A stretch of DNA of 6,600 nucleotides. It comes from JBBRLA01 sp038231615 (lineage in GTDB: Bacteria > Myxococcota_A > Polyangia > Palsa-1104 > JAEUJZ01). The notes beneath the pieces are model-generated. The model made no database searches. It saw only the letters and a program-made list of their open reading frames with translations, and had not been told where the DNA came from. Of the stretch, positions 1 to 6,312 are shown piece after piece (the stretch's first letter is position 1; each line of letters starts with the position of its first letter). Location of the stretch: positions 1-6,600 of the forward strand of contig JBBRLA010000498.1 of NCBI GenBank assembly GCA_038231615.1, in the 5' to 3' direction. A program made the translations under genes and the position numbers.

Positions 1-1784
1 GCCTGCCTCACCTGCCCAGCTATCACCGCGGCGCTGCGCGCTTCGCGATCCATCACCGCGGCGCTGCGCGCTTCGCGATCCATCACCGCGGCGCTGCGCG
101 CTTCGCGATCCATCACCGCGGCGCTGCGCGCTTCGCGATCCATCACCGCGGCGCTGCGCGCTTCGCGATATCCATCGGCGCCGCCGCCCGCTTTCTTCAA
201 TGCCGCCTCGCCTTGCCGCGCCGCCTCCGCGCAGAGGGCCAGAAGCTCCGGCCCCTCGTCGCGCACCCCGACTGCATGAACCAGCAGCATCGCCCCTCGC
301 TGGCACGCCACCACCAGCCCGCGGCGAGACAGCCCCTGTCGCTTGCGCCGGGTCGCCTCGCTGACCTGGCCGCAGGTGATGCCCTCAATGGCCAGCCGGC
401 CCGTTTCTAGGTGCTCCACTACCTTTGCTTCCGCGCCCAGCTCAATCACGTCGCCGTCCCGGCACAGGAGCGCCACGGCCCCCGCCTCCCGGGCGATCCG
501 CGCATGCGCCACGAGCTGCCGCATCGTCCCATGCACCGGCAAGAGCGCCCGCGGACGCACCCATTCGATCAGCTCGCGTAGCTCGTCGGCGAAGCCGTGG
601 CCCGAGGTGCAGAACTCCGGGCCGCTGCGCACCTCGATTCCCGCCAGCAGCAGCCGATCCACCAGCCGCGACAGAGGCCGCTCGCCCCCCGGCAGCGTGC
701 GCGCCGCCAGCACCACCGTGTCCCCGGGCGCAAGGTGCAGAGATGATGATGACGACGAGGCTTCCGCCGCCTCGTCGGGCCCGTCCCAGATCCGCGGCAG
801 CCTGGCGCAAAGCCGGGCCAGCGCCGCCTCGGGCTCGCCCTGGCTGCCGGTGCACAGGACGGCGACTTGCGCAGGCGGCAGCCGCGCCGCTTCTTCCTCG
901 TCGCAGAGCAGGGCGGCCGGGGGGCGAAAGAGGCCGGTGTCCCGGGCCGCTGTCGTCGCCCGGTGCAGGCCGCGGCCAAAAAGGCACAGGCGGCGCCCAA
1001 CGCGGCAGCAGCTTTCCGCGAAACCCGCCACCCGCTCGATATGAGAAGAAAAAAGCGCCACGATTACCCTGCCGGGCGTGTCCGAAAGCACCTGTGCCAG
1101 GGCCTGTCGGGTGACCTCCTCGGCGCCGGAGCGCCCGGGCCGCGTGGCGTTGGTACTATCGCCCACCAGCAGATCGATCGCGCCGCCAGTGGCAATATCG
1201 CCGATCACAGCTCCCTGCTCAGGCCGCAGATCGATCGCCTGGCGCACGCCCCGCGGCAGATGCGCCAGGCCGCCGCCCCCATCGAGCTTGAAGTCCCCGG
1301 TATGCAGCACCCGCCGCATCGTTCCGCCCGGGTCGGGGCCGGTGATCAGCAGCGCGCACGCCTCAGGGATCGAATGCGGCAGGGGCAGCGCCACCACGCT
1401 CATCGCGCCCACCTGCACCGTCCCGCCATCGGGCAGCTCCCGCAGATCGCGCAGGCGAGAGGGCACCTTGGCCTGGTCCAGAAAGTCGCGCAACAGGCGC
1501 AGGGTCAGCGGCTTGCCGTACACCGGCACCGCCGTCTCCACCGTCTGCAAAAAGTGCGGCACCGCGCCCACGTGATCGTCGTGGCCGTGGGTCAGGAACA
1601 CCGCCGCGGGCGGGCCCACTCGCTTTAGAAGGCCGCGCAGGTCGGGCACATATCGCTCGACCCCGCAGGCCGTCTCGTCGGGCAGCTGGATGCCGCAATC
1701 GACCAGCAAAATGTCGCGGCCCGACACGTATGCGGTGGCGTTGCGCCCGAACTCGCCGCAACCACCGAGAGGAATCACTCTCAT
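1..1784 (-). CDS. rnj: Ribonuclease J (metallo-beta-lactamase/beta-CASP RNase), C-terminus cut by window edge
   Basis: I translated this frame by hand from ATG at 1784; it has no stop through 594 codons and runs off the left edge. RNase J enzymes are cytoplasmic 5'-3' exo/endoribonucleases that mature and degrade RNA using two metal ions. The signature motifs appear in order: HGHDDH at residues 66-71, H137 in PHSIPEA, D164 in HTGDFK, GDSTN at 208-212, TGSQGEP near 320-326, H396 in SGHG and PVHGT near 417. All metal ligands are therefore present. Two things are unusual: a roughly 15-residue insert ending in six serines (serines at residues 342-347), and five decapeptide repeats at residues 539-588. 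The residues after the repeats (IAGQVRQ) resemble the start of the last conserved helix, so I infer only about 25 residues are missing. There is no Shine-Dalgarno sequence before the start. The family assignment is firm. Confidence 0.96.
   Translation of the reverse strand, partial: MRVIPLGGCGEFGRNATAYVSGRDILLVDCGIQLPDETACGVERYVPDLRGLLKRVGPPAAVFLTHGHDDHVGAVPHFLQTVETAVPVYGKPLTLRLLRDFLDQAKVPSRLRDLRELPDGGTVQVGAMSVVALPLPHSIPEACALLITGPDPGGTMRRVLHTGDFKLDGGGGLAHLPRGVRQAIDLRPEQGAVIGDIATGGAIDLLVGDSTNATRPGRSGAEEVTRQALAQVLSDTPGRVIVALFSSHIERVAGFAESCCRVGRRLCLFGRGLHRATTAARDTGLFRPPAALLCDEEEAARLPPAQVAVLCTGSQGEPEAALARLCARLPRIWDGPDEAAEASSSSSSLHLAPGDTVVLAARTLPGGERPLSRLVDRLLLAGIEVRSGPEFCTSGHGFADELRELIEWVRPRALLPVHGTMRQLVAHARIAREAGAVALLCRDGDVIELGAEAKVVEHLETGRLAIEGITCGQVSEATRRKRQGLSRRGLVVACQRGAMLLVHAVGVRDEGPELLALCAEAARQGEAALKKAGGGADGYREARSAAVMDREARSAAVMDREARSAAVMDREARSAAVMDREARSAAVIAGQVRQ
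21..170 (-). repeat. Five perfect 30-bp tandem repeats encoding a decapeptide in RNase J
   Basis: Five head-to-tail 30-bp units lie at 21-50, 51-80, 81-110, 111-140 and 141-170. They are identical except for the first base of the first unit (t for c) and the last base of the last unit (a for c). Read on the minus strand, each unit encodes DREARSAAVM. The outermost units give Y in place of the first D and I in place of the last M. The period is exactly ten codons, so gain or loss of units keeps the RNase J frame. Near-perfect DNA identity points to recent expansion by slippage or unequal crossover. The peptide is charged and Ala-rich, and is likely helical. Confidence 0.97.
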
Positions 1785-1792
1785 GATGCTTG

Positions 1793-1798
1793 GTTATA
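1793..1798 (-). promoter_or_regulatory. Possible -10 element (TATAAC) for a leaderless RNase J transcript
   Basis: On the minus strand, TATAAC ends eight bases before the A of the RNase J start codon. That is about the normal distance from a -10 box to the transcription start. If it is used, transcription would begin at or near the ATG, which fits the missing Shine-Dalgarno sequence. I see no convincing -35 hexamer at 16-18 bp. The call is tentative. Confidence 0.3.
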
Positions 1799-1976
1799 CA
1801 CGGCGCGACCCGGTTTGTCCGGTGAAAGCCCCACCCGGGTCCCCCCAAAGGGCCACCCGCGGGCCCCTCCCGCCGCACCCGGATTGCCCCGCCGGCCCCG
1901 TCGCCCTCCTGTCCCGCCCGACCCGGATTGCCGCACCCCCCTACAGAAGGCGGCGGACCTGGCCGATGTGCAGGGC

Positions 1977-2858
1977 ATGTCCGCCACCATCGACCAGATC
2001 CACGATTACGCCGAGTCCCTTTGGCCCGCCACCCACGGCATTCTCTCATTGCAGCTATCCGCAGAGGACCGCCAGCTTCTGGGCGCCTATCTTTTCGCCA
2101 CCGCGCCGCTTTTCGTGGGCGAGGTCGCCGGGGCCCTTCAGGGTTCGCCGCAACTTTTCCCCGATGTTCCGGTGAATGGCGACGAACTTTCGCCGCGGCA
2201 GGGGCGGGCCACGATGTGGCGTCGGGTCGCCGATCAACTGGCGATGCTGGCGGAGCGGGCGCGCGATGCCTTTTTGTATGAACAGGGGATGGCCATCCGC
2301 GAGGCGTTGCTGGCCTTTCGCCAGGTCGAGGCCGAGGCCAATCTGCCCGCGGATTTGGGCCTGCCTCGACGGGAACGCCGCTACGCCCTGCACTTGGCCG
2401 GGCACTGGCTGCGCGATCGCGAGCGCCGGCGCAAGCTGCTGACTCGCCGCCGCGAGCTGGCGCGGGCCGATGCCGATGGCATAAAGCTTCCGCCGCCGCC
2501 GCAGCCATCATCAAGGCGCCGCCGCGCCGCCATCGCCCGGGGCAAGCGATGGTTTCGGCTGGACGTGCTGCGGGAATCGACGGATGGGGTAAAGAAAGTT
2601 TTGCGACCCCCCTTCAGTGATCCGCGGGGAGGTGCCGATGGGTCTTGTGCAAGCCAAGAGTCCCGGGCGGAATCCGCTGCCAGCGCCGGGGCCCCTGTGA
2701 ATGAACCCGGCAGCGGAGAGATGACGAACGCACATGTTGTTGAGAAAAAAAGATCTGGCGGCGGTGGGCATTCCGTCGGTGGCCAAGATGGTGGTGGGGC
2801 AGGGGACGGACATGCAGATCTTGATCCGCCTGGTGTGGGAAAAGGATGCGCAGCTTAA
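1977..2858 (+). CDS. Hypothetical helical protein, Arg-rich C-terminal half; tail doubtful
   Basis: Unrecognised protein of 293 residues from ATG at 1977. The frame is open further upstream (to a TTG at 1815), but that part would be Pro/Arg-rich and unlike real coding, so I chose the first ATG. GTG at 1968 is an alternative, and no clear ribosome binding site decides. Residues 1-125 look like a helical bundle: helices around 30-55, 75-100 and 102-122, separated by a Pro-containing turn (FPDVPVNGDE). Residues 130-195 are strongly basic, with RRERR, RERRRK and SRRRRR clusters and a PPPP linker, suggesting nucleic-acid or other polyanion contact. From about residue 204 (2586 on) the G/C preference at third positions disappears and the sequence turns Gly/Ser-rich. 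This tail also overlaps the next gene by 125 bp. The real protein may end near 2590, with the frame altered by a frameshift. No signal peptide or membrane segment is visible. Confidence 0.72.
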   Translation: MSATIDQIHDYAESLWPATHGILSLQLSAEDRQLLGAYLFATAPLFVGEVAGALQGSPQLFPDVPVNGDELSPRQGRATMWRRVADQLAMLAERARDAFLYEQGMAIREALLAFRQVEAEANLPADLGLPRRERRYALHLAGHWLRDRERRRKLLTRRRELARADADGIKLPPPPQPSSRRRRAAIARGKRWFRLDVLRESTDGVKKVLRPPFSDPRGGADGSCASQESRAESAASAGAPVNEPGSGEMTNAHVVEKKRSGGGGHSVGGQDGGGAGDGHADLDPPGVGKGCAA

Positions 2859-3432
2859 GCTGGCGACGGACAGCACGGTGGCGACGAACGTCGACCCGCT
2901 GCTTCTGCGGGCGCAGACGGAGGCCTACATCCGCCTGCTGAACCGGCGCCCGGACATCGCGAAGGAGGCGGAGATCGATGGGGTGTTCCTGAAAGAAGTG
3001 GTGGTCCGCGAGGCGGCGCTGGAGCAGGGCGAGCAGGGGGCCCTTTCGGTGGTCAAGCGGGCCGACGACGGGGTGCTGCTGATCGACGCGGCGCTCTCGA
3101 TCATGAACGCCCAGGTGGACCGAGCGGTGACGGTGGTGTCGATGAACCCGAGCCTCTCGCAAGAGCGGCGGGACGCCATCGTCGGCCTGTGGAGCGACGT
3201 GCGTCGGCTGGAGGCGATCCCGGTCGAAAAGGGCAAGAAGACCAAGGCCAAGAACAAGAAGCGCAAGCTGCCGGTGGTGCTAAAGGTCGCCCAAAACCAG
3301 CAGGCGCAGGCGCTGGCACAGGACCGCGCGCTGCTGGCGGAAGCGGCCAAGGCGCCGATCCCGGCGCGGCGGGGGGTCGCGGGCCCGGTGGCGAAGAAGG
3401 CGGGGAAGGCGAAGCGGAGCAAGGGCGGGTGA
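2734..3432 (+). CDS. Hypothetical helical protein with Lys-rich linker and basic Ala/Lys tail
   Basis: Unrecognised protein of 232 residues. ATG at 2734 is preceded by GGAGAG at 2715-2720, a spacing of 13 bases, longer than ideal. G/C preference at third positions is strong from the first codons, so this frame is the real one in the overlap with the upstream reading frame. Residues 25-155 appear all-helical: segments near 26-46, 55-72, 82-113 and 115-136, with RRPDI and MNPSLSQ turns. Residues 166-178 form a Lys-rich linker (KGKKTKAKNKKRK). The C-terminal 50 residues are Ala/Gln/Lys-rich and end in AKKAGKAKRSKGG, resembling the basic tails of histone-H1-like or nucleoid proteins in composition only. 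The protein is cytoplasmic by prediction. Its function is unknown. It sits between two other unknown helical proteins on the same strand, plausibly in one operon. Confidence 0.85.
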   Translation: MLLRKKDLAAVGIPSVAKMVVGQGTDMQILIRLVWEKDAQLKLATDSTVATNVDPLLLRAQTEAYIRLLNRRPDIAKEAEIDGVFLKEVVVREAALEQGEQGALSVVKRADDGVLLIDAALSIMNAQVDRAVTVVSMNPSLSQERRDAIVGLWSDVRRLEAIPVEKGKKTKAKNKKRKLPVVLKVAQNQQAQALAQDRALLAEAAKAPIPARRGVAGPVAKKAGKAKRSKGG

Positions 3433-3591
3433 AGTCAGCCGCCGCGGTCGTCAAGGCCAAGCCGGCCCGCAGAACGTGACGTGACGGGGCGAGTGACGTG
3501 AAATCGAGCGGGGGTCTCGCCGACCCGAGGCGGTCAAACGCAGCGGGCGGCGGGTCCCCCCAGACTTACGAATTGAGAACAGGAGATCATC
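3433..3591. other. Intergenic spacer with repeated GTGACGTGA
   Basis: The 159-bp gap between two unknown genes holds two copies of GTGACGTGA, at 3476-3484 and 3493-3501, 17 bp apart start to start. Such spacing could suit a dimeric regulator, but no family can be named. I see no clear promoter hexamers or terminator. Confidence 0.3.
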
Positions 3592-4446
3592 ATGAGGATT
3601 CCAAAGGGATTGCGGCCTGTGACCTTGGCCGCTTCAGCACCGACGCTGCTGGAAAATTTGTCTCACATCATTCGCTCGCAGAACGAGCCGTCGCCGTCGC
3701 CGTTTCCCAGGTGGACCAATCCGGCGCTGGCGCGCCTTTTGGGGCCGTTTTTCCGGCTGCCGTTGACCGAGGTCAAGCAGCGGATGGGCGAATTGTCTGG
3801 CGCCGCCAACCAGGCCCCGACCCTGGATCTGAATGGTCCTCAGCAAGACGCGATGGTCATCATCAAGGACCCCACGGTATGCCAGGTATCGCCGGCACAG
3901 GCCAATGCGCTGACTGACGCGCCGGAGGTGCAGGCGGAGGCGCAGATCAAACCCGAAGACTACGAGCCGCTGCTGAAGGCTCGCGGCGATCTGATGCGGT
4001 TCGGAGATGGTGGCAGGCGCATCGCGGCGCTGATGCATTCGAACCGCGATCAGGTGATGACCTTCCAGGTGGAGGTGGGCGTGTACCTTCAGGAGTGGCG
4101 GAGGCAGAAAATGCTCACGCTGACGCCGCAAGAGCAGCGGGACCTGAACGCGGAGTTCGACGAGGTCGACAACGTGTCGAAGAAAGGCATTCAGAACAAG
4201 AAGGACAAGAAAGCGCACGTTGCGGCGACGAAGGCGACCCTGGCCGAGCAGGTCTCCGGCGCGGCGGATCGCACGATGGTGGAGCAGACGCTCAGCGACC
4301 TGCGGGCCGGGGAGCCGATCGACCCCGAGGTATACGATCAGGCGGCGGCGCTCTACAAGGAGCAGTTGGGCCGCGCGTCCACGCCCGGGGTGCTGGTGGT
4401 GCCGGCCGCGCAGAGCAACAATCAGCGGCGGAACAAGCGCGGTTGA
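3592..4446 (+). CDS. Hypothetical soluble helical protein with basic patches
   Basis: Unrecognised protein of 284 residues. The start is well supported by AGGAG at 3581-3585, six bases before ATG. Residues 1-70 are Pro-containing and hydrophobic in places (LARLLGPFFRLPL at 46-58), but this is not a signal peptide or a membrane span. Residues 121-200 look like long helices (YEPLLKARGDLM, then RDQVMTFQVEVGVYLQEWRR, then EQRDLNAEFDEVDNV). A Lys-rich patch follows (residues 197-208, KKGIQNKKDKKA), then helices at 213-262 and a short basic end, NNQRRNKRG. The combination of helical core, basic patch and basic tail is shared with the two upstream unknown proteins. No catalytic motif is visible. The frame shows strong G/C preference at third positions, so I am confident it is real, but not of its function. 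Confidence 0.88.
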   Translation: MRIPKGLRPVTLAASAPTLLENLSHIIRSQNEPSPSPFPRWTNPALARLLGPFFRLPLTEVKQRMGELSGAANQAPTLDLNGPQQDAMVIIKDPTVCQVSPAQANALTDAPEVQAEAQIKPEDYEPLLKARGDLMRFGDGGRRIAALMHSNRDQVMTFQVEVGVYLQEWRRQKMLTLTPQEQRDLNAEFDEVDNVSKKGIQNKKDKKAHVAATKATLAEQVSGAADRTMVEQTLSDLRAGEPIDPEVYDQAAALYKEQLGRASTPGVLVVPAAQSNNQRRNKRG

Positions 4447-4447
4447 T

Positions 4448-4478
4448 CGGCCGGCCGGCCGGCCGCCCGCCCGCCCGG
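4448..4478. repeat. Low-complexity GGCC/GCCC tandem block
   Basis: Four GGCC units in tandem run into three CCCG-type units directly after the stop of the upstream gene. The GGCC part is self-complementary and can fold on itself, so it may act as a structured 3' end, but there is no following T run. Confidence 0.75.
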
Positions 4479-4971
4479 AGGTTTGCGGTGGGCTCTGCCG
4501 GTGAGGGGGGGGGCCGGCCGGGGAGGCCGGGACGGCATTTGCTTTCGGGCCCGCGCTGACCCAGTACACCGCCCCGCAATAAAGTGACCACATTCGCTGA
4601 CGCCAACGGAACAAGTAGAGCGTGGCGAAGCATTGGCCCTCAGGGACTGCCGTACCCTCCCGCTTGCGGGAGTGGGCTACGTCATCATCTATCAACGACT
4701 ACGGGTGGTCACCAACTTCCTGGGACATGTACTCAGGGAGCCGAAAAAAGTTGGCAAGCGAAGTGCCTCCCCATCGATGGCAGCCGAAGCCAGGAGCGCA
4801 GAAAAGCCAACCGAACGAGACTCAAGGGGTGTGCAGATGGTGAGGAGTTTCGGACTTCGTTGCCCCCTTGGCCTTCACCGGCCGCAGAGTTGCCGCGGCA
4901 CTCCACCTGCTCCCGAAAGCGTCGCTCGCATCCCTGTTATCGGGCCGGGTCTCGGGGGTCTGTGTTCGTCC

Positions 4972-5039
4972 CCTGCGGGTCTTGTCTCGGGCCAGGTCCG
5001 GCAAAAAATCTTGCAGAAGAGACAAGAGCGCCTCGCAGG
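4972..5039. other. Two-part stem-loop, possible structured leader or small RNA
   Basis: CCTGCG at 4972-4977 pairs with CGCAGG at 5034-5039. Inside it, TCTTGTCTC at 4980-4988 overlaps perfectly with its complement GAGACAAGA at 5019-5027. The two stems (6 and 9 bp) are separated by a small asymmetric internal loop and close a 30-base apical loop containing six A residues. It lies 90 bp upstream of the pseudokinase start. No known RNA family matches by eye. Confidence 0.4.
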
Positions 5040-5117
5040 ACCGCGTGACTCATGTCAAAATAGATTTGCCAGGGTGTCTAAAGCCGCCCTCGGCGCCCTC
5101 CGATGAGGTGCAGTCAG

Positions 5118-5125
5118 AGAGGTGA
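5118..5125 (+). promoter_or_regulatory. Ribosome binding site fixing the pseudokinase start
   Basis: AGAGGTGA ends four bases before ATG at 5130 and matches the Shine-Dalgarno consensus well. It favours this start over the in-frame ATG at 5103, which has no such site and would place the ribosome binding site inside the coding sequence. Confidence 0.8.
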
Positions 5126-5129
5126 TGAT

Positions 5130-5996
5130 ATGGCGTTTTCGTCTGTACCTTCGAAGCTGGGACCGCTCGTCGTTCGCAACGTGCTCTGCACGATCGGCGC
5201 GGGGGCCCTGTTGTGCGTGGAGGACGTCCATGGTGGCAAGCCGCAGACCGTGATGCTGCTGGACCCGGATCAACCGTGCTGGCTGACGCGACTTCGCGAC
5301 CGGCGCCTTTTGCCGTTGCACCCGCGGCTTTGCGCATTGGCTGAGGGGGCGCCCCGCGTGGTCGAACATGATGATCGCACGTTTTATTATGTAGGTGCGG
5401 AGGCCCTATCGGGGTGGACGGTGCTGGACGAGATTGCGCGGGACGGGGCGATTCGGCCGCTGTCCCGGGCGATCCGGCTGGCCACGGAGGCTACCGAGGC
5501 CCTGGCGTGCGCGCATGCGGTGGGGTTGCATCACGGGCATCTGGAGCCCGGGTGCCTTTTCGTGCAGACCTTTGCTGAGGAGGACGAGGGGCACATCAAG
5601 CTGCTGGGCGTCGGCCTGGACGTGCTGGCGGCGCCGACGAGCAGGGCCGCGTGCTATCTGGCCCCCGAGTCGGGTGCTGCGCTGGCCGAGGCGGGTGGCA
5701 AGGAGGAGTTCGCGGAGCTGGTGCGCAACGACGTGTTCGCGATGGGGGGGGTGCTCTACCACATGGTGGTGGGGCGGGCGCCGGGGGTGACGGACCTGGT
5801 GATGCCGTCGCTGCTCTGCAAAGCGCCCGAGGAGTTGGACGAGGTGCTGTCGCGGGCGCTGTCGAAGGACCCGGCGGAGCGGTTCGCCACGGCGGCGGAC
5901 CTGCGAGAGGCGTTGGTGCACATTGACCTGGACGCGGATTCGCTGAAGGAGCTGACTCCGGCGATGCGGCTGTGCCTGGAGGTCGGGTACTCCTGA
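5130..5996 (+). CDS. Ser/Thr protein kinase-fold pseudokinase
   Basis: A 288-residue protein with the bacterial Hanks-type kinase fold but no catalytic residues. The glycine loop is vestigial (IGAGA at 22-26), and the ATP-binding lysine of the VAIK motif is replaced (TVMLL at 40-44). The catalytic loop HRDLKPxN reads HGHLEPGC at 135-142, so the catalytic Asp, the Lys and the Asn are lost. DFG reads GVG at 160-162. Structural landmarks are kept: YLAPE at 176-180, the helix-F Asp in NDVFAMGGVLY (D201) and the helix-I Arg in DPAERF (R251). It has no membrane segment or extra sensor domain, so it is a stand-alone cytoplasmic kinase domain. By family precedent, pseudokinases act as scaffolds or allosteric regulators; its partner is unknown and no true kinase gene is seen nearby. 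The fold call is firm. Loss of phosphotransfer is inferred from missing residues. Confidence 0.9.
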   Translation: MAFSSVPSKLGPLVVRNVLCTIGAGALLCVEDVHGGKPQTVMLLDPDQPCWLTRLRDRRLLPLHPRLCALAEGAPRVVEHDDRTFYYVGAEALSGWTVLDEIARDGAIRPLSRAIRLATEATEALACAHAVGLHHGHLEPGCLFVQTFAEEDEGHIKLLGVGLDVLAAPTSRAACYLAPESGAALAEAGGKEEFAELVRNDVFAMGGVLYHMVVGRAPGVTDLVMPSLLCKAPEELDEVLSRALSKDPAERFATAADLREALVHIDLDADSLKELTPAMRLCLEVGYS

Positions 5997-6069
5997 GGCT
6001 GGTGCTCGGGGATTGGCTGGCTTTAGGGGGACCGCTTCGGGGCTCTCGGATCGGCGGGAATGGCCGGCT

Positions 6070-6232
6070 TGGCTGCGCGGGGACTGCCCCTCGTGGCCCG
6101 TCGGGCAGCCCTCGACGGTCGGTGACCGTCGAGGGCTGCCCTCTAAGGGCCCCTTCGAGGCAGTCCCCGGCTCCGCCAGCCAGCCAGTAGCCGCCCTCCC
6201 GGTCTCTGGCCCCGTCGGGCCAGAGACTCGGG
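6070..6232 (-). repeat. Dispersed palindromic repeat, copy A (inverted relative to copy B)
   Basis: Its reverse complement aligns along most of its length with 6345-6490. Shared blocks in the same order are: a TCTCTGGCCC...GGGCC(A/G)GAGA hairpin, a CTGG-rich stretch, CTGCCTCGAAGGGGCCCTT followed by GAGGGCA, and CTGCCCGACGGGC. Within copy A, GTCTCTGGCCC at 6202-6212 pairs perfectly with 6217-6227 around a four-base loop, and a larger nested hairpin covers 6079-6168. Confidence 0.8.
6079..6168. terminator. Large nested hairpin with an 18-bp perfect inner stem; terminator-like
   Basis: GGGCAGCCCTCGACGGTC at 6103-6120 is an exact inverted copy of 6124-6141, with a three-base loop (GGT). Around it, GGGGACTG (6079-6086) and CCTCG pair with CGAGGCAGTCCCC (6156-6168), and GGCCC pairs with GGGCC. 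The structure starts 83 bp after the pseudokinase stop and could end or stabilise its transcript. There is no U tract directly after it, so intrinsic termination is unproven. Confidence 0.5.
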
Positions 6233-6303
6233 ATGGCTCTTTCGTACTTTTTTCTGAAGGGTACAGTTCGCCTACATAAGTAGATGCTGCGTCCCCGTAA
6301 AAC

Positions 6304-6312
6304 AGGAGAGGG
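6304..6312 (+). promoter_or_regulatory. Ribosome binding site pointing to a GTG start
   Basis: AGGAGAGGG lies six bases before GTG at 6319. It also lies near an ATG at 6317 in another frame, but that frame ends at 6526 and lacks the hydrophobic segment and codon use of the GTG frame. Confidence 0.7.

Larger units (their letters stand above)
4447..5129. other. Gene-poor region: low-complexity GC block then stem-loop-bearing stretch
   Basis: No convincing gene lies in these 683 bp. The first 110 bp are low-complexity GGCC/GCCC sequence with a nine-G run at 4505-4513 and a CCGGCC/GGCCGG hairpin at 4514-4530. From about 4560 the sequence is visibly less GC-rich than its neighbours. It holds a hairpin at 4651-4681 (core CTCCCG-CTTG-CGGGAG) and a longer two-part stem at 4972-5039. 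The open frame at 4633-5106 shows neither the codon bias nor a ribosome binding site expected here. The region could be decayed sequence, a long leader of the pseudokinase gene, or a site of non-coding RNA. Confidence 0.6.

Noticed and set aside
21..170. CRISPR-like repeat array
   Set aside because: The 30-bp units are contiguous with no spacers, and they are in frame within RNase J, so this is a coding tandem repeat.
343..1628. Several plus-strand open frames opposite RNase J
   Set aside because: All are shadows of the RNase J gene, whose motifs are unambiguous.
1363..2514. Long minus-strand reading frame of 383 codons
   Set aside because: It is out of frame with RNase J in the left part and antisense to the first orphan gene in the rest. 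It is Arg/Pro/Gly-rich, as expected of shadow frames in GC-rich DNA.
4583..4610. Possible insertion-sequence end
   Set aside because: The sequence vaguely recalls transposon ends, but I found no matching inverted partner, target duplication or transposase.
3634..4695. Minus-strand reading frame of 353 codons
   Set aside because: Most of it is antisense to a gene with good codon bias and a ribosome binding site. Only the first 50 codons lie in the gene-free region, and they match nothing I recognise.
4990..5020. Resemblance to the conserved loop of bacterial signal recognition particle RNA (CCAGGTCCGG ... GCAG)
   Set aside because: The invariant GGAAG-type internal loop sequence is missing and the flanking helix does not fit, so the likeness is coincidental.
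4633..5106. Plus-strand frame of 157 codons in the gene-free region
   Set aside because: It has no ribosome binding site, no codon bias and no recognisable domain.
6198..6253. Intrinsic terminator formed by the 11-bp hairpin and the T run
   Set aside because: The T run lies about 20 bases after the stem. The hairpin is better explained as part of the repeat element.
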